Source: Bacillota bacterium
Lineage (GTDB): Bacteria > Bacillota > Clostridia > Lachnospirales > Lachnospiraceae
NCBI GenBank assembly: GCA_023391695.1
Contig: JAEWAK010000012.1
Location: forward strand, 186,001-250,000
Direction of reading: 5' to 3'
Length of the DNA: 64,000 bases
In this document: positions 24,889-33,774 of the stretch, piece after piece
Position numbering within the stretch: the first letter of the stretch is position 1
How the letters are laid out: the number at the start of each line of letters is the position of its first letter
Program-made: the position numbers and the translations under genes
The notes under the pieces: generated by a model
What the model was told of the DNA's origin: nothing
What the model saw: the letters and a program-made list of their open reading frames with translations, nothing else
Databases searched by the model: none

Positions 24889-26871
24889 TTACAATTTTTT
24901 GGATCTGTTTTCTTTAATTAAGCCTTTTCGATATGCCGCAATTAAATTTTCCAGATCCTTTATGGAGGATTTTAACTCTTTTCCAATATCGGTATCTCCC
25001 ACATATTTCCTGATTACTTCATTTTCCAATACCAGATTGGTAGAGATAATGTCTTTTTCTTCTTCGATTGCTTTTTGTGCCGTTTCAAAAGGACTATGGG
25101 AAACGATTGACAATCCATAAGAGTTGTTAATCAAAGTATAACCTGCGATTCCTGTTTTCCCCTGATATGCTCTTGAAAATCCTCCGTCAATAACAAGTAA
25201 TTTCCCATTTGCTTTAATCGGGCTTTCTCCCTGCTTTTCAATAACCGGGACATGGCCGTTGATAATATGGGAAGTTTTTGGATCAAGTCCGAATTCTTCA
25301 AAAATCATATTACAAACCGTTTTATCATTAATTAATTCAAAATAAGGATTTTTTTCTTCTTTATGAAGTTCAGCATCCTCGATAAAGTACTTCTCAAAGG
25401 TTGACATCTTTTCTTTTCCATAAAGGGGTGATAAGGGCCCGGTCCACAAATACCACATCATATCCATTGCAAAAGCTTTTGAATCCGTGTCTTCTTTGCT
25501 TAAGTAAGCTTCCCTGACTAACCGGTCGAATCGTTCCAGAAGAGCTTTCCCGCAGTATTCGATTCCTTCATCTTCAAATAACAGTTTTGCAAAGCTACCG
25601 TCCTTATTCAAAGGAATGCATCCATGATAAAGAAGATTGGAATTGAACTTTAAATACATACCGCCATTTGTATACAAAAAACTTACATGCTTTTGCAACT
25701 TCTCACTGTTTAAGAAGGAATATTTCAATTTTTCCAGAAGTTCAAGCTCTTCCGGAATAAGCTCATAGGGATTTTCCGGATGTATAGTTGGAAAATGACC
25801 GGTTTTTAACGGGTATATGTATCCATTCATATTTATTATATTGTCCGCATACTTAATCTCTTCCAGCAAAAGCCTGTCATTCATATGAAAACTCGGATGT
25901 TTTTTAATCGCTAACCCTTCTAATTTAAATTGTATCATTGCAATCGCTTTATGCATCCTGGCCATAAGGGGGATCTCATTTTCTCCAATCATAATACCAT
26001 TGACAAGTTTTGGCCTGAAATCATAACATTCATCCGAACCGTAAAATTCTATTGCAAAGGTAGCCAGAGGGAGTAAGTTTATCCCATATCCATCTTCAAG
26101 GGTGGATAAATTCGCATAGCGGGCACTGTTACGGATAACCGTCGCAATACAGACTTCATGCCCCAAAGCTGCTCCCATCCACAGAATATCATGATTTCCC
26201 CATTGCACATCCACCGAATGGTAATGGTATAATGTCTCCATCACTTCATCCGCACCCGGTCCCCGGTCAAATATATCTCCTATAATATGCAACCGGTCAA
26301 TTGCTAATTTCTGTATTAATTTGGACATAGCAATAATAAAATCATCAGCCTTATCTATCTGGATAATGGTTTTGATAATTTCCGTATAATATTCTTCCTT
26401 ATCCACTTTATCCGGCTGTTCATGCAGCAGTTCTTCAATAATATAAGCAAACTCCTTCGGCAGCATTTTCCTTACTTTGGATCTTGTATACTTTGATGAA
26501 GTATATTTGCAGATTTCTACCAAACGATACAACGTTATCCTGTACCAATCTTTTAAATTTTTCTCCTTTGCACGGAACAGCTCTAATTTTTGTTCCGGGT
26601 AATAAATAAGGGTCGCCAAACTCCTGATGTCCTTCTCCTCAAGTGATTTACCATATAAATCGGTTATCTTCCTTCTGATAACTCCGGACGCATTTTTAAG
26701 CACGTGGCTGAACGCCTCATTCTCTCCGTGAATATCCGAAAGAAAATGTTCGGTTCCTTTCGGAAGATTCAGAATAGCCTGTAAATTAATAACTTCCGTG
26801 CATGCCGCATCAATAGTAGGATATTCCTTTGCCAAAAGTCTTAAATATCTGAGTTCTGTTTCTCTATCCAT
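24889..26871 (-). CDS. fbp: Class 3 fructose-1,6-bisphosphatase
   Basis: 660 residues from the ATG at 26869-26871 (GGGAG about 9 bases upstream); a GTG three codons earlier lies within the ribosome site. The protein carries the class 3 Fbp hallmarks: HFLSDIHGENEAFSHVL, IHIIGDIFDRGPGADEVME, VQWGNHDILWMGAA, and IINGHVPV followed by LLVIDGGFSRAYQGKTG. These are metallophosphatase metal-binding sequences, together with the long helical insert typical of Firmicutes YydE. It dephosphorylates fructose-1,6-bisphosphate in gluconeogenesis. That is useful when growing on rhamnose and galacturonate, which enter at the triose level, but the gene has its own sigma-A promoter and is likely a housekeeping gene. 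Confidence 0.96.
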   Translation of the reverse strand: MDRETELRYLRLLAKEYPTIDAACTEVINLQAILNLPKGTEHFLSDIHGENEAFSHVLKNASGVIRRKITDLYGKSLEEKDIRSLATLIYYPEQKLELFRAKEKNLKDWYRITLYRLVEICKYTSSKYTRSKVRKMLPKEFAYIIEELLHEQPDKVDKEEYYTEIIKTIIQIDKADDFIIAMSKLIQKLAIDRLHIIGDIFDRGPGADEVMETLYHYHSVDVQWGNHDILWMGAALGHEVCIATVIRNSARYANLSTLEDGYGINLLPLATFAIEFYGSDECYDFRPKLVNGIMIGENEIPLMARMHKAIAMIQFKLEGLAIKKHPSFHMNDRLLLEEIKYADNIINMNGYIYPLKTGHFPTIHPENPYELIPEELELLEKLKYSFLNSEKLQKHVSFLYTNGGMYLKFNSNLLYHGCIPLNKDGSFAKLLFEDEGIEYCGKALLERFDRLVREAYLSKEDTDSKAFAMDMMWYLWTGPLSPLYGKEKMSTFEKYFIEDAELHKEEKNPYFELINDKTVCNMIFEEFGLDPKTSHIINGHVPVIEKQGESPIKANGKLLVIDGGFSRAYQGKTGIAGYTLINNSYGLSIVSHSPFETAQKAIEEEKDIISTNLVLENEVIRKYVGDTDIGKELKSSIKDLENLIAAYRKGLIKENRSKKL

Positions 26872-26940
26872 GTTTTCCACTCCCTGGGTCTGCTAATTCA
26901 CCTGCCGGCCCTTTTCTTCCTGCTGATAAATGATGGCATT

Positions 26941-26969
26941 ATCTTAGCAGATTAAAAAATCCCTGTCAA
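26941..26969 (-). promoter_or_regulatory. Sigma-A-type promoter of fbp
   Basis: On the minus strand TTGACA (26964-26969) and TAAGAT (26941-26946) are 17 bases apart. The start of transcription would fall about 65 bases before the fbp ATG. The promoter lies just after the GH2 stop, so fbp is separate from the genes upstream. Confidence 0.82.
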
Positions 26970-26981
26970 GAAGTCGTAACA

Positions 26982-29900
26982 TTACTCAATTTCTTTTGTA
27001 GCACTTTTCTCCGGCAGCTGTTCCTTCCAACCCTTTACAATGTATGCTCCTTTCTCCGGTAAATCCACAGTATAACTTAATTTATTTTCCCCGGGTATAA
27101 ACAACAACTCTGCTATGGCAGCGGAAGTATCCTCATAATCCCGGGTGTGCGGATACCACCCTTCCGGTGTTTCCGTATAAGTATTTATTCCTTTTGCAGA
27201 AAACCCGTATCGTGCGGTAAAACGTATTTTTTTTGCCGTGACTGGCTCCCGAAAAAGAATTTCTTTCGGTGCGTAAGAGGAAACCAGTTCTCCTTTATAT
27301 ACCTCCCGCCAGCTGTTATTTACATATGCCTGGACCCTGCAGCCTTTTATATCACCTTTATGTTCCCTTTCATTTTGCCTGGGCATATAGATGAGCCCTT
27401 TGACAGGAATTTCAAGTTCCGCCTCCATTTCCAGGGTAAATGGGTACCGAAACTGCTCCGATGCACAAAAGGTACTGGGGTTTCCATCCAGGATGGAAGT
27501 ATAATCCGCCTCCCCTTCCTTCTCCCCGAAGCCTCCCGGCTGGTTATCCCTTAAACATAAATCAGGGTTTATACCGGAGGTATCCTTTAAAAGTTTTATC
27601 TGAACCTTATAATCCCTCATGATCCTTCTGGGGAAAAAGGCATTGAAAAGAACTTCTTTACTTACCTGCACTTTGGGAGAGAACTTCTCCGATGCGGCAT
27701 AGGCAAACAGGGATTTTCTCAATAACCTGGCCACAGGCCTGTTCTCTAATTCCTGATCCAGATCGGCCGTAACAATAAGCAGGGAGCCTTTTAAGACCCT
27801 GCATTCCAGGATCATACCCAGTCTGTAATTTCGGGTATAATCGTCAATGGGCTGTACAATGGGCATAAGTTCTTCGGGGAATTCCGAAAGGTTCAGCCCG
27901 TAAGCTCCGTAAATAATCTCCTCCCATTGCCACTCCTGATATGCCCGGGTCGGAAACAGGGCAAGGGCCGGATGGTTTTCCCTTATCACCAGTCCCATTC
28001 CCCGGCTGTAAGTCGGACCCATCTGGGAATTCCAGAAGGAAGGTCTTGCGGACAGGGGCGGAGAATCCAGCCTGTGATGTTCTGGGGGAGGTGCATAGAT
28101 TACTTTCCTTCCCAGAGCCAAAGCCTCCATGGTTTCCTTCAGAGAATGAGTATAAAAGACCTCTTCCGTAAGGAATTCTTCTTCCTGTGCATCATAAAGC
28201 CAGAATCGCCAGCTGTTCTTTATGGAAGTATTCTGTATTCCGATTTCAATTTCATAATCCCCCGGTGCCTTAAGGTCCTTCAAGTTTTCCTTAAGCCTTC
28301 CTATTGTTATATTCTTTTTTAAAGGCAGGTCCATGGGAGGAAATTCTTCCTTTTTAACCACCTCTCCCTTCCGGTCTTTAATCACCCAGTAAGGTCTTGC
28401 GTTTTTCATCTCCTCCCTGCCAAAATGGTAGAATTCCACCGGGCAGTCCAGTACTTCATCCGTGGTATATACCCTTTTGGAAATACGCAGTAAAGGCACG
28501 GTTTCCCGGCAGAAAGTCTTAAATTCCTCCGGAGTTACAAACCCTTTCTCCTCCCAGAAGGGATCCAGCAGCCCGACCAGTGCGGTTCCCTGCCCAAGGT
28601 AATCATGAAGATCCAGCAGCTCAAATCCGTATATATGGGGTGTTCTTAAGGTTGCTTCAATTTCTTCCTTATAAAGCTGTACCTTAAGTTTACCGGATAA
28701 ATAAGCAAACTCTCTGTCCTGCCCCAAGACACCATGCTTTTTTGCGCTCTCCCGGAAGGCTTTATAATTACCGGGCTTTAAATACCCCGTAAATTTATGG
28801 ATAATCTCATAGTCCGGGTAGGAGCACCATTGCCCTAATTCATGGGATATTACGGGATACTTGATCTCCTCCAGAGACAAACGGTAATCCGACCCGTGCC
28901 ATCCCTTGCTGCCCCGGATCGTTCCGCCGGGCTGCAGTCCGTAACCGGAACGGTGAAAATACACATAATCCGTGCCTTTGATATCGGCCGGTTCCACCGG
29001 ATAAGGCCAGCCGGACTGTGCGGTATAAATATGCCGGTTATCCGCTTCCCTGCATTTCTTCACCCAGTCCGTCAGCGGCTTATACCATTCCCCGCCCGGT
29101 TCGTTGCTTGGGGAAAGCATGACAAAGGAAGGATGATTTCCAAAGGTGTCCAGTATCTTTCCGGTTTCATCCCATAATACTTTATTCATTTCGCAGCCTT
29201 CATGGAATTTATTCCACATACCGCCTTCCACCTGAAGATAAATACCGCCTTCATCTGCCGCAGCAAAGGCCGCCTCCGGCGGGCAGAAAGAGTGAAACCG
29301 TATATAATTCAACCCCCATGCCTTACAGATGCCAATGATTTTCTTCCAATCGGAAACTTGAACGGATGGATACCCGGTCAGGGGAAAATCCCCGCCGAAA
29401 TGAGTCCCGCGAAAGAAAGCCGGCCTGTCATTTATACAAAACATTCCTTCTTTCACTTCTATTTTCCGAAAACCAAAGCTAACTGTTTTCTCTTCGACCC
29501 TGTCCCGGAAGGTAAGCACCGCATAAACTGTATGTAAAACCGGTGTGAATTCATCCCAGGCGGACGCCTCCCCGGGATAAGCTGTTTCAAAGATAACAGT
29601 CTGTAATTCTTTCGTTACTGTAACTGTTTTGACAGTTTCATTTACCTGAACCCGGACCCTCTGGTCCAGGCCCGTATGATTTCTTATTGAAACTGCCGCC
29701 AGAACCCTTCTGGTTTCCGGTTCGGGATATACCATAATATTTTCCATATGTACGGCGGGAACTGCTCTTACCAATACTTTCCCGGCCATCCCGTTCCAGG
29801 AAGCGCCTAAGGCGTCCGATACCATATGTCCGTCAGGCCTGTAAGGGTATTGGAAATCATTATCCACGCACATCGTGATACTATGTTCCCCTCCTTTTAA

Positions 29901-30440
29901 TTCCCCAAGACAGTATGTGTGAGGGGTACATAGGCCTGTTTCAGACCCGATAAACCGGGAATCCAGCCAAAGGGAAGTCTTCCATTTTACACATTCCGCC
30001 TCAAAATAAAAGATACAGTCCTCTATACCGGCCGGTATTTCAAAAGTCCTCTGATACCAGGCCGTTCCGGTATAATGCTTTCGGGGCTGGCTTAAGAAAG
30101 GTATATTAATTTCTTCCCCAGCCGTTTTATATTCTTCCCTCTGATACCAGAGTTTATCATGGAGGCCGGATATCCACGGTGTGTTTTCCGTAATATCTTC
30201 TCCGTAACCTTGCGCCTGCAGAATACCCGGGATTTCTATCTTATCCTTAAATACCATGTTCTTACAGTCCTGTTTATTATCCGTATGTACCTCTTCTGTC
30301 CATATTTTCTGCGAATCTGAAGTTTTTGCCGGGGATTTCGCAGATACAGACTTTGTAAGAGCTAAATCTGAAAAATCTTTCTCTCCTTCGCCTCCTAATC
30401 GGAAATTCCAGGTCCCCTGCAGCGAATATTCCCATATCAT
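26982..30440 (-). CDS. Large glycoside hydrolase family 2 protein with C-terminal discoidin-like domain
   Basis: 1152 residues from the ATG at 30438-30440 (GGAAGGAG site); the 15 upstream in-frame codons lack a start signal. The N-terminal part has GH2 sugar-binding and Ig-like domains (YTGTAWYQRTFEIP). The TIM barrel begins near RGTHFGGDFPLTGYP, with the acid/base in MLSPSNEPGGEWY and a probable nucleophile in YPVISHELGQW. After the barrel, about 500 residues include a late F5/8-type beta-sandwich (TSILDGNPSTFCASEQF). No signal peptide is present, so it should act in the cytosol on imported oligosaccharides, perhaps as a beta-galactosidase or beta-glucuronidase on rhamnogalacturonan side chains. 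The exact substrate is not readable. It follows PL26, separated by a MITE-like element. Confidence 0.82.
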   Translation of the reverse strand: MIWEYSLQGTWNFRLGGEGEKDFSDLALTKSVSAKSPAKTSDSQKIWTEEVHTDNKQDCKNMVFKDKIEIPGILQAQGYGEDITENTPWISGLHDKLWYQREEYKTAGEEINIPFLSQPRKHYTGTAWYQRTFEIPAGIEDCIFYFEAECVKWKTSLWLDSRFIGSETGLCTPHTYCLGELKGGEHSITMCVDNDFQYPYRPDGHMVSDALGASWNGMAGKVLVRAVPAVHMENIMVYPEPETRRVLAAVSIRNHTGLDQRVRVQVNETVKTVTVTKELQTVIFETAYPGEASAWDEFTPVLHTVYAVLTFRDRVEEKTVSFGFRKIEVKEGMFCINDRPAFFRGTHFGGDFPLTGYPSVQVSDWKKIIGICKAWGLNYIRFHSFCPPEAAFAAADEGGIYLQVEGGMWNKFHEGCEMNKVLWDETGKILDTFGNHPSFVMLSPSNEPGGEWYKPLTDWVKKCREADNRHIYTAQSGWPYPVEPADIKGTDYVYFHRSGYGLQPGGTIRGSKGWHGSDYRLSLEEIKYPVISHELGQWCSYPDYEIIHKFTGYLKPGNYKAFRESAKKHGVLGQDREFAYLSGKLKVQLYKEEIEATLRTPHIYGFELLDLHDYLGQGTALVGLLDPFWEEKGFVTPEEFKTFCRETVPLLRISKRVYTTDEVLDCPVEFYHFGREEMKNARPYWVIKDRKGEVVKKEEFPPMDLPLKKNITIGRLKENLKDLKAPGDYEIEIGIQNTSIKNSWRFWLYDAQEEEFLTEEVFYTHSLKETMEALALGRKVIYAPPPEHHRLDSPPLSARPSFWNSQMGPTYSRGMGLVIRENHPALALFPTRAYQEWQWEEIIYGAYGLNLSEFPEELMPIVQPIDDYTRNYRLGMILECRVLKGSLLIVTADLDQELENRPVARLLRKSLFAYAASEKFSPKVQVSKEVLFNAFFPRRIMRDYKVQIKLLKDTSGINPDLCLRDNQPGGFGEKEGEADYTSILDGNPSTFCASEQFRYPFTLEMEAELEIPVKGLIYMPRQNEREHKGDIKGCRVQAYVNNSWREVYKGELVSSYAPKEILFREPVTAKKIRFTARYGFSAKGINTYTETPEGWYPHTRDYEDTSAAIAELLFIPGENKLSYTVDLPEKGAYIVKGWKEQLPEKSATKEIE

Positions 30441-30492
30441 TTTTATGTCTCCTTCCGGTTTCCTTATATATGCAAAGCCTGTCAAATAATCT

Positions 30493-30535
30493 AACTCCCG
30501 CCAACCGGGAGTTTAATCCCGCCAACCGGGAGTTT
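30493..30535. repeat. Two tandem identical hairpins
   Basis: The unit ACTCCCGCCAACCGGGAGTTT is present twice in direct tandem (30493-30514 and 30515-30535, one base different at the junction). Each unit folds as CTCCCG/CGGGAG (second copy TCCCG/CGGGA) with a short loop. They lie just upstream of the GH2 ATG and downstream of the MITE, so they may end the upstream transcript or shape the GH2 leader. Confidence 0.6.
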
Positions 30536-30579
30536 ATCCTTCCTGGATAGGTGAAATAATATTATAGAACACCTACCTG

Positions 30580-30740
30580 GAGTGTGTCTGAAAACTGCTT
30601 GTGCCGGGCTGAATGTTCCACTTTGTGGGAGACAAGGCGCGATTTTGGGGGCGTAGCGGGTCTACGTTCCCAAAATTGCAACGCAGGATTCCGCAAAGTG
30701 GGGCGTTCAGAACGGTGCAATGAGTTTTCAGACACGCCCT
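30580..30740. mobile_element. Palindromic MITE-like element, copy A (full)
   Basis: About 160 bp with terminal inverted repeats GTGTCTGAAAACT (30584-30596) and AGTTTTCAGACAC (30723-30735). The interior is also folded on itself: GATTTTGGGGGCGTAG pairs with CTACGTTCCCAAAAT around a short centre, and TTCCACTTTG pairs with CAAAGTGG. There is no open frame. It lies between the PL26 stop and GH2. A shorter copy of the same element occurs at 44767-44838. The parent transposase is not in this window. Confidence 0.75.
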
Positions 30741-30747
30741 AATAATC

Positions 30748-33546
30748 TTATGCCTTTCTAAAGCCTTCATTCATCATTTTCTCAACAAGTTTATCCGCTT
30801 CCTCCAGGTTTTCCGGCAGATATTCCCGGATAAAAGCAAGGCCAACCATTACATTCAGACACCACTGGGCTGCAAAGTTGGTGGAGATCCACGGAATTTC
30901 CGTCAGCTCTTTCCGGTTGCCCTTGTTAACAATCTGCTCCGCCTTAAATCCGTCATGATTTCCTTCCTTGATCAAGGCATGCAGAAGATGGCGCCAGGTC
31001 ACCTCTGCCAGTTTTTCATCCTTTAAATACCAGGCTCCATAGGCACCCATGGCAGCTGCCATAAAGGGCAGGCTGAATTCCCGCTCCCCTATGATTCCGC
31101 CTGACTCCTTCAGCTGTTCCTCCCTCGGCAGATAATAAAACCTTCCGTAATCGGCCATCATCTTCTTCCATTCTTCGTCCCCCAGAAGCTCCGAAAGCTC
31201 CATCCATACTTCCGGCGAACCCATACAAACCTGAAGATGGGTTCCTCCGGCGGCTCTCTCACCGATATACCGCAGATGAACAGATGCCGGGTCAAATTCA
31301 AAATCAGGCCCGGAGATCAGCTTAAGGGGTGCCTTTTTAATATCTTCAATCCCGGTTATTATCTTATCCCTATATTTTTTATCATCGAACCGTTCCCACC
31401 TGGTCATCCAGTTTGCACAGAGGGAAGACCAGTCAGGGCCGCTTCTGGCATGGCTGGGGTAAACCATGGTTTCTTTTTCATAGAAATCCCCCAGGGGATC
31501 CTTATTTAAGAAAGTCATTTCATTGTCCTTTAACTCTTCAAAAATATCCTCCAGCCTCCGGTCCCCGGTCAGATAATAATAGAAGCGGTGATGGGCCGCC
31601 ATGGCAATCCTTGCTTCCTTGCAGGGGCATCCCCAGTGCCTTACATTATGGCGGGAACCCAGGCCCTTATACCTGCCCATATGATACACGTCAACCTCAG
31701 AGGTATGTCTTGACAGCTTTTCGGCCAGGATAAAAGTATCCTCCCTGCCGGTTCTCATAAAGGCATACCACAGCCATAAAGTGGGAACCAATTCGGTATT
31801 GTCCCAGGCATAACCGCCCATATCATATCGCCACTGGTGCCGTTCTCTATCGTAGGTATGCATGAAATCCCCGTAATCAAACATTCCATACCAGTTTCTC
31901 TGCCCGACTTCTGCGGTATAAAATCCGACCGCACGGTCAAGCTGGTCTTCCAGCCAGTTTTCCATCTGTGTCTTACGTTCCGGCAGTGACCAGTACCCAA
32001 AAGCTTTCAGCTTATGGTAATACTCCGGCGTGCCGATATACCGGACCGGACGATTTAGAGTTTCGGTAAATTCCTCTATTTCCTCATCTTCCGGTATCAT
32101 TTTCCCGGAAAGTAACACCGAACACTCACTGGTACAGGCGATTCCATAAGGTGTTGCCCCCTTGTAATCATACCCTTCATAATAGACCTGATTATAACCC
32201 CGGTTAGCATAATGGCGGAAATCCATGGCTTCCGCTTTCGGAGACCACAGCCACATAACCGCCTCCGCAGATTCTCCGTCCAGGTTCCGGAAGGTATAAC
32301 CGGAAGGATACTTCTCCCAGAAGTCACGGATCGAGAACAGTACCGACCCGTGTTCGGAGCCAAACGCAGCCCCGCCTGCCGTCCTGCTGCCGTGGAGACA
32401 GTCTAAATAACAGCAGTTTTCATCCTTTATTTTCTTTCTGACTGAAAAATGGTTCACACTGTCCTGGCAAAGATCATATTCACTCCAGAAAGGCATTGCT
32501 TCCAATATCCCATCCACAAGCTCCTCATCCGTTTCTTTCAGCTCAAGCAGCTGTCCCTTCATCTGGCCTGCATAAATCTCCTGGGGTACCCTGGGTCTCC
32601 AGGAAAGGAGCTGTGCCATGCTTTCATGGAAAACACCATGATCTCCCATAAACTTCACATGACGGTTATAAATTTTACCTTGTAACGGTGACCGGAAACT
32701 AATTCCAAGCCCTTTTAAGAAATCCCGGTCTTCATCTCCATCGTAAATAAACGTGTGGACAAAATCCAGCCGCGGGCTGTTAAGCCCGATCTTCATACGA
32801 ATAAGAAAAGGTATCTTCTGCTCCCCGTCCGCCAGTTCATGGTGTCCCGTAAATTTTATAATTACCTGAAGTGCTCCCTCTTCCTCAATAACGACCTCTG
32901 TAATTCTTGGCCGGCAGTTCTTCACGATCCTGGCCGGATTGCCCTCCCAAAGCGACGGTTCCTCCAATAAAAGAACGGGCTTTGCCTCTGTCAGATAAAC
33001 CTTCCCGTCAAAGGAAAGGGAATCAAAAAGCATTGTGCCCTCTTCCGGTATTTCGATTTCCAGGCTGTCGGCATGGATCTTAAGCCTTCCTCCGTCCCTT
33101 TGGACCAGGATTCTCTGCCTGGCTTCCATCGTTTTCACACTTGTTCCGGAAAGAGCCTTTTCTTCCTTTCCGACAAGGTATTCCAGCTCCTTTCCGGCAA
33201 GATCTTTCTCTTCCTTTCCGGCAAGATCTTTCTCTTCCTTTCCGATAAGGTCTTTCTCTTCCTTTCCAATAAGGTCTTTTTCTTCCTTTCCGATAAGGTC
33301 TGTTGTTTCCTTCCCGGGGAGGACTTCTATTTCCTCCCCGAGAAGGGCGGCATCTGCCGTGTGGGCGGTCCATTTCACGGAACCGTCCGGCCAGTATGCC
33401 GTGATCCGGCTCTGCATGGGTACCTCTTCCCCTGCCTTATTTTTTAAAATATAATCGGTTTCTTTTGCACAATTCCCCATTTCCCACATACAGCCCCATG
33501 TGGTATAACCGGTTCTTTTCCTGTTTCCAAGACTATGCAGTATCAT
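30748..33546 (-). CDS. PL26/YetA-like exo-rhamnogalacturonan lyase family protein
   Basis: 932 residues from the ATG at 33544-33546 (GGAGGG site); the frame is open for 27 codons upstream without a start signal. The N-terminal part (SRITAYWPDGSVKWTAHTADA) is the RIFT-barrel domain of PcRGLX/YetA proteins, followed by further beta domains and a C-terminal helical barrel with RHNVRHWGCPCKEARIAMAAHHRFYYY and YPSHARSGPDWSSLCANWMTRW. PL26 enzymes release unsaturated disaccharides from the ends of rhamnogalacturonan chains. There is no signal peptide. An unusual lysine/glutamate-rich repeat (GKEEKDLI type, seven units) interrupts the N-terminal domain at about residues 78-134, encoded by a 24-bp minisatellite. 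The genomic setting (lpl-type importer, YesS, GH105) matches the B. subtilis yes-yet-lpl locus. Confidence 0.85.
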   Translation of the reverse strand: MILHSLGNRKRTGYTTWGCMWEMGNCAKETDYILKNKAGEEVPMQSRITAYWPDGSVKWTAHTADAALLGEEIEVLPGKETTDLIGKEEKDLIGKEEKDLIGKEEKDLAGKEEKDLAGKELEYLVGKEEKALSGTSVKTMEARQRILVQRDGGRLKIHADSLEIEIPEEGTMLFDSLSFDGKVYLTEAKPVLLLEEPSLWEGNPARIVKNCRPRITEVVIEEEGALQVIIKFTGHHELADGEQKIPFLIRMKIGLNSPRLDFVHTFIYDGDEDRDFLKGLGISFRSPLQGKIYNRHVKFMGDHGVFHESMAQLLSWRPRVPQEIYAGQMKGQLLELKETDEELVDGILEAMPFWSEYDLCQDSVNHFSVRKKIKDENCCYLDCLHGSRTAGGAAFGSEHGSVLFSIRDFWEKYPSGYTFRNLDGESAEAVMWLWSPKAEAMDFRHYANRGYNQVYYEGYDYKGATPYGIACTSECSVLLSGKMIPEDEEIEEFTETLNRPVRYIGTPEYYHKLKAFGYWSLPERKTQMENWLEDQLDRAVGFYTAEVGQRNWYGMFDYGDFMHTYDRERHQWRYDMGGYAWDNTELVPTLWLWYAFMRTGREDTFILAEKLSRHTSEVDVYHMGRYKGLGSRHNVRHWGCPCKEARIAMAAHHRFYYYLTGDRRLEDIFEELKDNEMTFLNKDPLGDFYEKETMVYPSHARSGPDWSSLCANWMTRWERFDDKKYRDKIITGIEDIKKAPLKLISGPDFEFDPASVHLRYIGERAAGGTHLQVCMGSPEVWMELSELLGDEEWKKMMADYGRFYYLPREEQLKESGGIIGEREFSLPFMAAAMGAYGAWYLKDEKLAEVTWRHLLHALIKEGNHDGFKAEQIVNKGNRKELTEIPWISTNFAAQWCLNVMVGLAFIREYLPENLEEADKLVEKMMNEGFRKA
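33148..33315 (-). repeat. In-frame 24-bp minisatellite within the PL26 gene
   Basis: Seven tandem 24-bp units encode GKETTDLI, GKEEKDLI (twice), GKEEKDLA (twice), GKELEYLV and GKEEKALS. The central four units are nearly identical at the DNA level, while the outer ones have diverged, a pattern expected from slippage-driven expansion. Because the unit is a multiple of three, copy number can change without breaking the frame. Confidence 0.9.
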
Positions 33547-33687
33547 GTCATTTCCCTCCACAATATTTAAATTAAACGGCAGGAACACGCTGTACGCATC
33601 CTGTTGTCCTGTATTTTTGTATCTCACTCAATAATTAACGGAATCCTTTGCCGGCAAGCCGGCAGATCCCGGGATTATTTACGCGGA

Positions 33688-33729
33688 AATAAAAGGCTTC
33701 AACCGTTTGATAACTTTGAAGCCTTTTAT
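33688..33729 (-). terminator. Terminator after the importer operon
   Basis: On the minus strand AAAAGGCTTCAA and TTGAAGCCTTTT form a perfect 12-bp stem around a 12-base loop, ending in TTTTATTT. It lies about 45 bases after the stop of the solute-binding protein gene and before PL26, so PL26 probably needs its own promoter or read-through. Confidence 0.82.
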
Positions 33730-33774
33730 CCCTGCTAATGCTGCAGCTCTGTCTGATGCAGCCTGCTATTTCTC

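Noticed and set aside
33035..33454. Open frames on the plus strand with a repeating serine/phenylalanine/proline pattern
   Set aside because: They are antisense to the PL26 minisatellite; the periodicity comes from the 24-bp repeat and there is no ribosome site.
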